A DNA stretch of 64,000 nucleotides, taken from assembly GCF_900103865.1 (NCBI RefSeq), contig NZ_FNII01000001.1:310001-374000 (forward strand), written 5' to 3'. Numbering within the stretch: position 1 is the stretch's first letter; the number at the start of each line of letters is the position of its first letter. Position numbers and translations under genes: made by a program. Below the pieces are notes generated by a model. That model was not told where the DNA came from. It did not search any database and was given only the letters and a program-made list of their open reading frames with translations. The DNA comes from Vreelandella arcis. GTDB taxonomy: Bacteria; Pseudomonadota; Gammaproteobacteria; Pseudomonadales; Halomonadaceae. Positions 26,077 to 35,607 of this stretch are shown here, piece by piece.

Positions 26077-27232
26077 AATCGCCGCACGCCAAGAAACCGG
26101 CAAGCTCTACTTCGACTTCCGCTATTTAGGAAAACGTTGCCGCGAACAGACCTCTCTGGATAACACCGCTGCCAACCGTAAGAAGTTAGAGCGAATTCTG
26201 GAGAAGATCGAAGCGGAGATTACGCTGGGCTCGTTTGATTACGGGCGCTACTTCCCGGATAGCCCGCGAGCGAAGACGCTAAGCAAACGCGCGCTGACGG
26301 CCGTCGGGGGGTATCAGGCGACGCCATTGCTGAAGCAGTTTGCAGAGACGTGGTTTGCGGAGAAAGAAATCGAATGGCGTGAGTCGCAGATCGTCACAGT
26401 GCAGGGCTGTTTGGATCGCCATATCTTGCCAGCATTAGGGCATAAAGAGGTCGGCAGCATCACCCGTGCAGAAATTCTTGAGTTCCGGGCATCACTCGCC
26501 AAAGTTAACTCCCGGAGCGGCAAGAAGCTCTCTGCCAGTCGTATCAACCACATCATGACGCCATTGCGCATGATGCTGAATGAAGCCGCCGACCGCTACG
26601 AGTTTAGCTCACCATACCGCGGGATTAAATCGCTCAATGTGCCACGCACGGACGTGGAACCGTTCTCCCTGGAGGAAGTGCAGCGCATTATCGATAACGT
26701 ACGTGACGATTACCGTCAGTACTACATCGTGCGCTTCTTTACCGGCATGCGTACGGGCGAAATCGACGGTCTGACGTGGGAGCATGTCGATTTTGCCCGT
26801 CGCCAAATCCTCGTTCATCAAGCGCTGGTACGCGGCCAGTTTGTCCCGACCAAAACCGATGGCTCCTTCCGTTCCATCGACATGTCTCAACCAGTCTTTG
26901 ATGCGCTTAAGGCGCAATTTGCAGTGACGGGCAAAACAGGCCTGGTCTTTGCAACGCGTAAAGGCACCGCGCTATCGCACCATAACGTCACCAAGCGCAT
27001 TTGGTATCCGTTGTTAACAGAGCTGGGGTTGAGCAAGCGTCGGCCGTATCAGACACGCCATACCGCCGCGACGCTGTGGCTTGCCGCGGGCGAGAGCCCA
27101 GAGTGGATCGCTCGGCAGATGGGTCATACCACCACCGAAATGCTCTTCCGTGTTTACTCACGCTTTGTACCCAACCTCACGCGTCAGGACGGCTCTGCCT
27201 TCGAACGCATGCTGAATCAAGAACGCGCTTAG
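26069..27232 (+). CDS. Tyrosine-type site-specific integrase
   Basis: A 387-aa integrase from the ATG at 26069 (MGKIAARQETGKLYFDF), with a strong GGGAGGAGG ribosome site. The N-terminal arm-binding domain (about 1-60) resembles DUF3596. The core-binding domain spans about 80-180, and the catalytic domain has GMRTGEIDGLTW (Arg I), TRHTAATLWLAAG (HxxR-type box), GHTTTEMLFRVYSRF (GH and nucleophile Tyr). All catalytic residues appear present, so it should be functional. It forms an operon with the excisionase and two small downstream genes. No second copy of the tRNA-Arg end was noticed in the window, so its att sites remain undefined. Confidence 0.93.
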   Translation: MGKIAARQETGKLYFDFRYLGKRCREQTSLDNTAANRKKLERILEKIEAEITLGSFDYGRYFPDSPRAKTLSKRALTAVGGYQATPLLKQFAETWFAEKEIEWRESQIVTVQGCLDRHILPALGHKEVGSITRAEILEFRASLAKVNSRSGKKLSASRINHIMTPLRMMLNEAADRYEFSSPYRGIKSLNVPRTDVEPFSLEEVQRIIDNVRDDYRQYYIVRFFTGMRTGEIDGLTWEHVDFARRQILVHQALVRGQFVPTKTDGSFRSIDMSQPVFDALKAQFAVTGKTGLVFATRKGTALSHHNVTKRIWYPLLTELGLSKRRPYQTRHTAATLWLAAGESPEWIARQMGHTTTEMLFRVYSRFVPNLTRQDGSAFERMLNQERA

Positions 27233-27241
27233 GAGACGACG

Positions 27242-27562
27242 ATGAAAAACCTGGATAATGTGGTGATGGCGCATACTGGTATCGAGCGCACGCTGCACGT
27301 GACCATGGCCGGTAAAAATCGCCGGCGTGTCGAGCGTCGTTTAGCGGAGTCTCTGGCAGCTGCAACGAACTTGGCGAAGGGAGATGCATTGGTCATGTGG
27401 CTTGGGACTGGCCATGAGGCCACCAACCTGGAGGCGCTTGCCACGTGGGTGAGTAACACCCTCAAGCAGTTGAACCTGGACGCGAACCGGCAAGCCATTC
27501 CGCACTTGCTCGCGGAGTTGGAGCGCACATTGTGGGCCTGGGAGGATCAAGCATGGCAGTAA
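27242..27562 (+). CDS. Hypothetical protein of the integrase operon
   Basis: A 106-aa protein that I do not recognise. It starts nine bases after the integrase stop, with GGAGACG as ribosome site. It is soluble, with an Arg-rich segment (KNRRRVERRLAESLAAA, about 25-41) and a helical C-terminal half (EALATWVSNTLKQLNLDANR), ending in WAWEDQAWQ. The tight spacing implies cotranscription with the integrase. The next gene begins inside its end. Confidence 0.6.
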   Translation: MKNLDNVVMAHTGIERTLHVTMAGKNRRRVERRLAESLAAATNLAKGDALVMWLGTGHEATNLEALATWVSNTLKQLNLDANRQAIPHLLAELERTLWAWEDQAWQ

Positions 27563-27837
27563 CACAGCAAGTATCACCCGATAAGGCTGGGCGTCAGTTT
27601 GAGGGCGAGCTGTATGTGGCTGGCGTCGAAGGCCCCGAGTGGTTGATGCAGCATCGTGTATGGTCGCTTTACTTGATTGGCCCCAAGGGTAACTACCGCT
27701 TCTTCCTCACCGACCGCCACTTAACGGCGCAAGGCGTGCCTAAAATGGGTCAGCATGTGCAAGTGACGACCACGTGGGCGCGATTTGCCAGCTGTAAGCT
27801 GTGCTTCATCAACGCTTACAAGATACGAAACGACTAG
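27553..27837 (+). CDS. Hypothetical protein of the integrase operon
   Basis: A 94-aa protein from the ATG at 27553, preceded by GGAGG; it overlaps the gene before it by ten bases. It contains GEWLMQ-like PEWLMQHRVWSLYLIGPKGN and YRFFLTDRHLTAQG, a mostly beta composition, and no signal or membrane segment. Not recognised. A rho-independent terminator follows, so it is the last gene of the XRE/xis/int module. Confidence 0.55.
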   Translation: MAVTQQVSPDKAGRQFEGELYVAGVEGPEWLMQHRVWSLYLIGPKGNYRFFLTDRHLTAQGVPKMGQHVQVTTTWARFASCKLCFINAYKIRND

Positions 27838-27863
27838 GACAAGGTCGAGGCTCAAGATCCAAC

Positions 27864-27905
27864 TTATCCCCACCCCCTTTTAGCTGGGCAGTGGGGATAA
27901 TTTTA
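27864..27905 (+). terminator. Rho-independent terminator closing the integrase operon
   Basis: TTATCCCCA (27864-27872) and TGGGGATAA (27892-27900) pair perfectly, with a C/T-rich loop and TTTTAT after the stem. Confidence 0.75.
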
Positions 27906-27983
27906 TAGGTATCAATGCCTGACTAGACGGCTTTGTCATAGACGCGGTATGTTATTCCAAATAAAAATTAAGGGACATCGGGG

Positions 27984-28502
27984 ATGTTAAGCTCCATTCG
28001 GAAAATACTAATCATGGTTGCCTTTGCTGCCACTTCGTTTGCAGCATCCGCCCAAGAGGCATACGTAACCTCAAGCTCACTTTCGCCGTCAAAGGATGAG
28101 AGCCCTGTTCTCACACTGCACAGTGCCGAGGAACGCTGGTCCATCAGTCGTGCAGAGATTGAGCAATCACCGCTCTACGAGGTATCACTACAACACTTTG
28201 AAGGGCCCCAAGGGCGATTTGCGGGTGTCTGGCTGGACGATTTTCTCAAGGCCGAGAGCATTGATGACGTTGCGACGTTACGGTTCGTGGCTCACGATGA
28301 CTACACGACCTTTTTAACGCCTGACGACCGTACAGCCAAACGCTATATGCTCGCCACAAGGCTGGACGGCGATACGCTGACCAGAGATGAGTTCGGCCCG
28401 ACGATGTTACTCATTCCCGCCGATGCCGACGCCGTTGAGACGGGCACCGTGAGCATGACCTCATGGATTTGGTCGATTAAAGATATCTACGTTCAACAAT
28501 GA
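27984..28502 (+). CDS. Exported molybdopterin-oxidoreductase-fold protein
   Basis: A 172-aa protein with a signal peptide (cleavage after SFAASAQ). The mature part resembles the oxidoreductase molybdopterin-binding (sulfite oxidase-like) fold: SISRAEIEQSPLYEV, then GRFAGVWLDDFL, LRFVAHDDYTTFLTPDD and GPTMLLIPADA, ending SMTSWIWSIKDIYVQ. No cysteine ligand for molybdenum is seen, so it may be a sensor-like relative and not an enzyme. Its stop overlaps the start of a membrane diguanylate cyclase by ATGA, so it probably acts as the periplasmic partner of that enzyme. Confidence 0.65.
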   Translation: MLSSIRKILIMVAFAATSFAASAQEAYVTSSSLSPSKDESPVLTLHSAEERWSISRAEIEQSPLYEVSLQHFEGPQGRFAGVWLDDFLKAESIDDVATLRFVAHDDYTTFLTPDDRTAKRYMLATRLDGDTLTRDEFGPTMLLIPADADAVETGTVSMTSWIWSIKDIYVQQ

Positions 28503-29653
28503 ACTGGCGCTCTAACCGGCCACTTGGCTGGCAGTTAGGACTTGGGTTCACCCTGTTGGCAGGCATTTGCGCTATCGCAACAGGTGTCTACCTGTACCAG
28601 GTACGCGAGCATCTTGGGTCAAACTACACGGCAGTCGTTGCCGATGTAATACGCCCGCAGTTGCATACTGTTCTGTTGCGTTCAGCATTGGAAGAGTTCC
28701 GCGAGCATCCGCAGGACAGCGAACTGATAGAGCGCTTCGACAACCTGCTTTGGCGTATCCCACAGCATATCGAAGGTGTTCAATTCGGACTCAGCAAAAC
28801 CAGCTTCACAGCAGCCGATTATGAAGCGTCTTTACATCGCCTGGAGCGAGTGAGAGATAAGCTGCCTGGCCTGCGACAAGCGCTGGGAGAAACTGCCGCA
28901 GGTGCGCCGCCAGATGACCTGATTCAACAAGGCTTCGCCATTGAAAATGAAATGGCTCAAGCCTATAGCAGACTCAGTCATCTACTGCATGCTGAAGCCG
29001 CCAAGCAGCGGATTGTGATGGAGCGCTTGGCATTTGGCATTGCCCTTCTGATCCTTGTCATTCTTCTCCTGGTTGGCTGTCTTATGCTGGTATTGGTGCG
29101 CCTGCATCATCAGCATAAAAAAGTACTTAGGCTCAGCCTGATGGATGAGCTCACTGGGTTAGGCAACCGTCGTTACATGTTTAATTTCACCGAGCTCTTA
29201 TTCGAACAGAGCCAGCGCAGTGGCCACCCCCTGAGCATGGCGCTTCTCGACCTTGATCACTTTAAGCGCGTGAATGACGATTTTGGCCACCCGGCAGGCG
29301 ATCAAGTGCTTACAGTCGTTGCTGGCGCCCTGCTTAGCGAGGTTCGTAAGGCAGATGTGGTGGCTCGCCTTGGTGGTGAAGAGTTCTGCGTCCTCATGCC
29401 TGAAACCGATACTGAAAGTGCGCGTGAGGTCATTGAGCGGATACGTCAGCGAGTGGAGTCGTTATCTCCCCAAGAGTTTGGCGTGCCCGTTGCTGTGACG
29501 GTCAGCCTGGGACTAGCCACCGTCACTCGCGATGACGCATCCTTCGATCATCTCTATTTCCGTGCTGATCAGGCCCTCTATCAAGCCAAGATCAAGGGGC
29601 GCAACCGTGTTGCCGTAGACGGACCTATGGTTCAGGCGCCGGCAACTCCTTAG
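28499..29653 (+). CDS. Membrane diguanylate cyclase (GGDEF)
   Basis: A 384-aa protein. The membrane helices are at about 10-31 and 178-203, bracketing a helical periplasmic sensor of about 145 residues. The GGDEF domain (about 210-375) contains LMDELTGLGNRRYM, the metal-binding LDLDHFKRVNDDFGH, the active signature RLGGEEF and an inhibitory RxxD motif (RKAD) five residues before it. It should therefore make c-di-GMP and be product-inhibited. It is translationally coupled to the exported protein upstream. Confidence 0.93.
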   Translation: MNWRSNRPLGWQLGLGFTLLAGICAIATGVYLYQVREHLGSNYTAVVADVIRPQLHTVLLRSALEEFREHPQDSELIERFDNLLWRIPQHIEGVQFGLSKTSFTAADYEASLHRLERVRDKLPGLRQALGETAAGAPPDDLIQQGFAIENEMAQAYSRLSHLLHAEAAKQRIVMERLAFGIALLILVILLLVGCLMLVLVRLHHQHKKVLRLSLMDELTGLGNRRYMFNFTELLFEQSQRSGHPLSMALLDLDHFKRVNDDFGHPAGDQVLTVVAGALLSEVRKADVVARLGGEEFCVLMPETDTESAREVIERIRQRVESLSPQEFGVPVAVTVSLGLATVTRDDASFDHLYFRADQALYQAKIKGRNRVAVDGPMVQAPATP

Positions 29654-29808
29654 GCAGTGCAACAACCGTGGGCATAGGGATAGCTCTGGCGAAAAGCCTT
29701 GCAGCAAGTCCCTGGTACGGCCGATCGTGTCTTGTTTTTCCACTTCGCCACCTGGCAATGGTGGGGTACATAACCGTCCGTCCTCTTAGAATTTCAAGCG
29801 GAATATGC

Positions 29809-32800
29809 TCAGTCACCAGGCTCACCACCCAATCTTTCAGACTGGGCATGGCCATCAGGCATTGTTTCTCCGTCTTTCTGCATGTCGTCTCCCAGACCCA
29901 ATACCAACTTCGTCATAAAGGCTGCAAAACGAACGGCTTCCCATAGTGGCTGTTGTCGATCTTTGTAGTGCCCCCGCGTTATTTTGAGATTGGCGTTCCC
30001 ATACCAATGCCGCGTTTGGCCAGACGGTGAGGGCGTTGGCGTCAACTCAATGAGTTTGTGCGAAATGTCGGTCGCGTTGGACCAGTGGCGTTTGATGTCC
30101 TTTTCGTTGGCTTTTGCCTCGACCTCGACAACGAGATAAACACTTTGAAAGCAGCGCAATGGACGCAACAGTTCACGGACGTTGTTAATGGCGTCGGCAT
30201 CGGGGAGCTCGATCTGCCCGGTGCTGCGCTGCATGTGATTGCGCAACGTCACCAGGCTTTTTTCTGCGGTCTCAGGCTGTGACTGGTGCCAGTCGAGCAG
30301 GCGGTGAAAAAACTGCCCGGCCTCTCTTAATACCGCAGGCTTAATAGGCGGTGCCATGCAGCGTTTAAGCTCTGGCATATAGATACGTTGCGAGGCCACG
30401 CGACGAGCACGGTCATGGCGATTGTCTTCGCGACTAAACTGCTGATTGGTGCGCCGTGTTTTACGCTGCATCAATGCTTCGCCATTCTCCATCCAGAGAT
30501 ACAGCTGTTCAGCGTCGAGCACAAACCGCTTGGCTGTTCGATGAATAGCGTCATCAAGCGCTACGCCTTGCACCTCTTGTTGTTCGACGAGTCGCAGGCT
30601 TTGATAGATCGTCGTGGCTTCGGGCCAGCCGAACGCAGCCCCCAGGGGGTTATCGAGAGGATTCTCGGATGGTGGTTGGTAAGATCGCCACTCTTGCTCC
30701 AACGGGTCATCTGCCAGATATGGCTGCCACTCATCCTGAAGATATTGGAGTAGCACACCGGCTTGCGTCTGTCCTTTGAGTCCGCGTCGGTTACGCCAAC
30801 TGCTCAGCGCTGTTTTCGTCGGAAAATTCAGTAGCGCGAATTGTTGGTCGATACTGAGGGTGGGGTTAAAACGTTCACGCAAGTCTTGCCCAAGGATCCA
30901 GTCGAGAGAGTGAGTGTACGAGCTAAGCGTTTCATCGGGGCTGGCATGCCCTGCCCAAAGCGCGAGTTGCCAAAGCCGTTTTCGAGAGGGCCTGTCTTGA
31001 GGCGCAAGACCGGCTAACGCAGAAATGTCGGCCTTAGCGTTTGGCATTGCTATATTACGGCAGTCATCCAGTCGCCATACGTTGGGTAATATCTCGCCTG
31101 AATTACTCTCCAGTAGGCACATCAGCGTAAAAGTCACAAAGCTATGCCGCAGGTGGTGGTAGCGTAGTGAGTTATCGCCACTGACCGTTTTCAAAGCGGT
31201 TTGTATGGGATGAAAGAGGGCTTTATCTTCCAGCAGCAACCGCCCATTTCCGCTGCGGCAGAACAGCAGCTGTTTGGTAGTCTGTTGGGTGGTGATCTCA
31301 CCTTGGCGACGTTGGACCCAATTGATCAGTTCCTGTCGCTCTTCAGGCATCAATAACCACAGTGGCAAGCGTCGTGTTGCCGAGTAGCTTTTGCCTCTGC
31401 GGTATTCATTGGATCGAATGATGACCTCACCCTCGAAAGCATCGTTATCAAATAGGTAGGCGACATCCTTTATCTGAAGCCCGGCGCATTCGCTGCGGCG
31501 GACCCCGAGACGGTAACCAAGAATAAGCGCAAGTTTTTGCATGGTGCGAAAGCGTTCGGGCTGCTGTGAGGCTTCAATCAGTGCCAAAGCGCGGCGAAAT
31601 TCGGCAGGCGTGACGATGTTGACGTCGACACGCTGTTTTGCTGTATTGCCACTCTCCAGATCGATGTGGGGGATTGCGAGGGTATCAACGAGGAAATGAT
31701 GAAAATCAATAAGACGATTTTGCATTTTCGCTCTGGAAGCGGGGGTTTTGGCACTGTTTAGCACGTTTTCATACAGCGCTTCCCACTCATCAGCACTGGC
31801 AGCAAGTACGTCACCGAAGGTTTGGCTGTGCGCTACTAGCGGGCGTGCAATGGTCGATAAGTAAGTTTCAGCCGAACGGGCGACGAGCTTTGATTTAACG
31901 CGGCCCCCCTTTTGCATCAGCTTTAGGCACCATTTGGCGAGCAGCGTCACCATGGCACCATTACTGTTCGACACCGCCAGAAATGCATCGATATTGGCAA
32001 TGGCTTCACGTCGGCCTGTGTGGCCCACCAAAGAAGCGGAAAAACAATGCTGCAACTGACGTAGCTGCTGTAATTGGTCGACTGGAGTAGAGCTGACCTG
32101 GTCAGTGGCTTGGAAGTCCAGGTAGACGTTATCGTCGTGGGTGTCGATTAGTGTGTTGGGTAATACGCTGCGAGTCAGCAAGCGCTGCCATGAGGACGGA
32201 CGTAACGAGAGCGATGAGTCGGCTTTGCTTGCGTAGTGTACCAACAATGGTGGCATATCCAGTGCCGACGCTGTGTTAGCCATCGTAAGCAGGGCGGCGA
32301 GGCTTGTTGGCGCGCTATCGGCAATGTGTTTGATATACACCATCAAGCACTGCTCGACAGATACCAGGCTGTTGGAAGCGGTTTGCGGCCATGCCTTGCC
32401 AATGGCTTGATAGGTAATGAGGAGTAGCAACTGACTCATCGGACTCAAACAGAGTCGCCGGTATTTAAATCGAAGCTCTTTGTCGATGGGTGTTTCAGTA
32501 TTCGATTCGGAAGGTGGATTACCACTAAATGCTTCGTCGGCTTCTTCCTGTTCTTCCTCATCCGCATTAGCCGACTGAATGCAGTCCGTTAAGGTGACAA
32601 AGCCAGTGCCAGGCGCAAAGGAGATGCCTTGCTCAAACGCTTTAGGTAGCTGTTCAAGGTGGTGCTTATTCAGCACCGCACCTTCCCGGACCAATTGAAA
32701 TAGCCATCGCCCCACCATCCACTTTCGCAGCGCAATGTCGCTAAGCTTTTCCACACTGGGCAAGGCTGCGTCATGCACGGCTACCAGGGCATCCCAGCGA

Positions 32801-33186
32801 TGCAGTTCAGAAAAAGACGCCGTGGTGACGGCAGGCGGCTTGCGGGCGTTAGTGACCAATGGGCTCGGTATCGTCACGCGCCATTTCAGATTTTTATGGC
32901 CGTTTTCCAGACCTCTCACTAGAAAATTGTGCGTCTTGCGCAGCGCCTTTGGCGGCGTGTTCTGGTGCAGAGTTTCAAATACCGCCGTGGTATCTGCGTC
33001 TGAAAAAGAGAGGTTCGGTTTGCCTTCCATGGAACCGGGTACCTTTTGTTCTAATGTTTCGAGAAGGCCCATTAGATACTGGTACCGCTCACGGTCGCGT
33101 TGATAGCGGCGCTCTTCTTGGCCGTCGCTTGTCTTCTTTTGAGGCTGCGGTAGTCGCCACCCAGACCAGAGAGTCTTGTCGCTCAC
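29809..33186 (-). CDS. Very large tyrosine recombinase (1125 aa)
   Basis: A 1125-aa protein, about three times the size of ordinary integrases. The catalytic block sits in the middle: LGYRLGVRRSECAGL (Arg I, about 557), RYHHLRHSFVTF (HxxR, about 677) and WAGHASPDETLSSYTHSLDW (GH and nucleophile Tyr, about 745-757). The first ~430 residues and the last ~350 have no fold I recognise; an acidic stretch (ADEEEQEEADEAF) is near 220. Its start overlaps the previous recombinase gene by four bases, forming one operon with genes at 33183-36120. The set is reminiscent of multi-recombinase elements such as Tn554 but with different sizes. Confidence 0.8.
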   Translation of the reverse strand: MSDKTLWSGWRLPQPQKKTSDGQEERRYQRDRERYQYLMGLLETLEQKVPGSMEGKPNLSFSDADTTAVFETLHQNTPPKALRKTHNFLVRGLENGHKNLKWRVTIPSPLVTNARKPPAVTTASFSELHRWDALVAVHDAALPSVEKLSDIALRKWMVGRWLFQLVREGAVLNKHHLEQLPKAFEQGISFAPGTGFVTLTDCIQSANADEEEQEEADEAFSGNPPSESNTETPIDKELRFKYRRLCLSPMSQLLLLITYQAIGKAWPQTASNSLVSVEQCLMVYIKHIADSAPTSLAALLTMANTASALDMPPLLVHYASKADSSLSLRPSSWQRLLTRSVLPNTLIDTHDDNVYLDFQATDQVSSTPVDQLQQLRQLQHCFSASLVGHTGRREAIANIDAFLAVSNSNGAMVTLLAKWCLKLMQKGGRVKSKLVARSAETYLSTIARPLVAHSQTFGDVLAASADEWEALYENVLNSAKTPASRAKMQNRLIDFHHFLVDTLAIPHIDLESGNTAKQRVDVNIVTPAEFRRALALIEASQQPERFRTMQKLALILGYRLGVRRSECAGLQIKDVAYLFDNDAFEGEVIIRSNEYRRGKSYSATRRLPLWLLMPEERQELINWVQRRQGEITTQQTTKQLLFCRSGNGRLLLEDKALFHPIQTALKTVSGDNSLRYHHLRHSFVTFTLMCLLESNSGEILPNVWRLDDCRNIAMPNAKADISALAGLAPQDRPSRKRLWQLALWAGHASPDETLSSYTHSLDWILGQDLRERFNPTLSIDQQFALLNFPTKTALSSWRNRRGLKGQTQAGVLLQYLQDEWQPYLADDPLEQEWRSYQPPSENPLDNPLGAAFGWPEATTIYQSLRLVEQQEVQGVALDDAIHRTAKRFVLDAEQLYLWMENGEALMQRKTRRTNQQFSREDNRHDRARRVASQRIYMPELKRCMAPPIKPAVLREAGQFFHRLLDWHQSQPETAEKSLVTLRNHMQRSTGQIELPDADAINNVRELLRPLRCFQSVYLVVEVEAKANEKDIKRHWSNATDISHKLIELTPTPSPSGQTRHWYGNANLKITRGHYKDRQQPLWEAVRFAAFMTKLVLGLGDDMQKDGETMPDGHAQSERLGGEPGD

Positions 33187-34769
33187 AGCAAGGCTCCTTT
33201 TAATGCCTTCCAGCCTTGCTGCACCATCAAGCGTTGTATGACTGACGCGATAAGGGCCTGATACTCACGAGGGCAAAATGTCGAGTAGCTGGCCCAGGGC
33301 TCCTGGCCTGGATCCCAGTGACCCATAAAGGCATCGACGACTTCCGACGATAAATCGCTCTCTTTTAATCGCGTATGCAAAAAGTGGCGGTTGATATTTA
33401 AAGGGGGGCTGTCGATCCACTGTAACTGGTCATGTAGCCGGGTCGGGGTGACTTCTTTTGGATTGCCATAGTGATCCAGGAACATGAACGGCGTATCCCA
33501 CCTGTTTTGAAGATAAAACGATAAACGCTCGATTATTCCTTCTCGATGGCGTTGATAGTGCTGCAGCTGCTCAACCATCAGGCTGGTCAGCGGCAGAAAA
33601 CGCGCATGGCTTTGTTGGTCGTCGGTTTTGTCCGCGATGACAATGATGCGCCGCGATAATGAAATATTATCCCAGCTTGGCAGCGGGTCACGGACGCTTC
33701 TATAGCCTGTCGAGAACATCAGCATGGCTACGGTATACGCCACATAAGCGTTGTGCACACTGCAAAGGGCAGTCCACGTAGAGCCCTTTTTCGCGGCCTT
33801 AATCTGCTGTTGCATGCTGGCGACAAGGCCGTTTACGTATGTTGTTGTGGGGACTAGGTTGGATCCCACATGGTGGGCTGAATCAGAGGAAGCATTAGCG
33901 TACGCAGCCGCATGGGAAGGCTCAGCAACAGATGATGGAGAGCTGGGCGTCCATTGCTGCCTGATGGTCTCCATGGCGTGAATATAGTGCTGTTCCAGAC
34001 GTTTCATGTGCGGGGCATAATAATAAAGAGAAGCCTGCTGACCGAATGAGGGAACACGTGCGGTTATGAGGCATGCCGCTGTTAAATCAGCGTCACCCTG
34101 GTTGAGCGTATTGAAAAGGTGGGCTCCTAATCGATGGACAGTTAACCGTGACCCAGTGTTGCGGTTTGCCTCAGAGAGCAGGGCTTTCATCTCCTCTCTC
34201 AAGTCTTCCCGATAATCTTTTGGAAACAGCGGCACAGAGCGCTTATTAACTCTTATAGCGACTTCGAGTACATTTTGCTTTATGAGTCGCCAATATATTA
34301 GCGGGATGGGTAGTGCTAGGCGGTCTTGTGTGGTGCGCATGTGAGCGGGCCAATCGCCTGTCAATTGGCGACTATTTTCTGGTCGATAAACCCCTGATAC
34401 CCAGCAAGCGGGCTCATTGGATAGAATGTAAATAGCCTGGTCGGTAATGACCTGTGGGATTCGCTCAAGGCGCTTTATGATCTGCGTGTCCAGCACACTG
34501 TCGAGGCTACGGCCCGTGATTAATAGCAGTCCGATTACACACTCAAGTCGCTGACGTAGAGCGGGTTTCTTTTGTTCTAATTGGCTTTTTAATTGCTGAA
34601 AGTCGAACGTATTTAGCTGTTCCCATCGCCCCGGTAACAATTGAGCGGCTTTATCCTGAAAAATTTGCTGGCTGCGTGCGCGAAATACTGCCAGCAGCGA
34701 GCTATCACCCTTCGCGGCTTTGATTGGAGCGTCATTTTGGGTGAGTTCGGTCGCTGGGCGCTCTTCCAT
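33183..34769 (-). pseudogene. Tyrosine recombinase, 3' part of a frameshifted gene
   Basis: The 528-codon frame contains a recombinase catalytic block near its end: FSTGYRSVRDPLPSW (Arg I, about 352), NRHFLHTRLKESD (HxxR, about 455) and MGHWDPGQEPWASYSTF (GH and Tyr, about 483-500). Its reading frame stays open upstream of the first ATG back to a tandem 11-bp repeat at 34890-34916. Removing one repeat unit fuses it in frame with the gene at 34814-35593 to give one protein of 799 aa. It may still be translated from the internal ATG at 34769. It overlaps the 1125-aa recombinase gene by four bases. Confidence 0.7.
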
Positions 34770-34813
34770 GGTAGATAACCCGGAAGCACGCAGCGTGTTT
34801 TTCGTTTTTTCAT

Positions 34814-35593
34814 CTATATCGGGTGGCAGGGTGATCGCTGAATTAGCTGTCTCGCTCCAGCTTTCCTCAGGATCGTCATCGAAGCGACGCTTGCGCTGTA
34901 CTTGCGCTGTACTTGCGATGTGTTGTTCGCTTCATCAGAGCTAGGATCTTGATAACCTTGGCGTGGCTGACGGCGATTGAGAGCGTAGGCAAAGAAACGC
35001 TCTAATTCAGTAATATACTTTTCTTGCTGATTTTTATCTCCGTATGCCCGGTAATTCCTGCATCTTTTATAAAGTTCGTCTGTTGGCTCATCGAATGGTT
35101 TGAGATATACAAGCCACTCAGCCTCCATACGCCTGGCAACTTTGCAAGCGGATTCCAGGGTTTTAAGGTAAGTTGTTCTCTTAAGCCGCTTTTCATCCTC
35201 TTCGTTAAAATTTAAATAGTTGTTCGCGGCTTGAATATCGGTGCGCCAGTGAAACGCCGCATTGATAATGTGCGCCAGTAAGTGAAGACGATCATTGAGC
35301 CCTTCAATATCGTCTTGCATTTTTGTCAGCTTATACAAAGCACCATGGATGGGGTGCGTGCCATGAATGCCTTTTTCCCTCTGACTTGGCAGTGATGTGA
35401 GTGCTAACTCTCCCTTCATTAAGGCGTCTGCAAGCTGAGCAAGTGCTGATGAGTCCCAAGCGTCGTCACAAATAACAGCCAGTTTTTCAATGGTAGTGAC
35501 CAGAAGTGGACGAATGGTCTCAATAGCAAAATAGCCATCGCGGGGTTGCAGCACTTCATCTAGCAGAGCAGTGAGTTGCGCATTACTGTCCAT
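34814..35593 (-). pseudogene. 5' part of the frameshifted recombinase gene
   Basis: The 259-codon frame reads sensibly for about 232 codons (helical, with INAAFHWRTDIQAANNYLNF and ARRMEAEWLVYLKPFDEP), up to NNTSQVQRK. After the tandem 11-bp repeat it continues in a nonsense frame (YSASVASMTILRK and onward) to an early stop. In the alternative frame the protein continues with RRFDDDPEESWSETANS into the recombinase. The N-terminal part itself has no motif I recognise; it is likely an arm- or core-binding region of the 799-aa recombinase. Confidence 0.65.
34890..34916. repeat. Tandem 11-bp repeat that splits the recombinase gene
   Basis: CTTGCGCTGTA occurs at 34890-34900 and 34901-34911, followed by the partial unit CTTGC. 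An 11-bp unit changes the frame, and the span 35593-33183 minus 11 bp equals exactly 800 codons including the stop. Confidence 0.9.
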
Positions 35594-35607
35594 AAATTTA
35601 GCTGCCC

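Noticed and set aside
13600..27900. CRISPR array in the defence-rich block
   Set aside because: No regularly spaced repeats with unique spacers were seen; only isolated inverted and short direct repeats occur.
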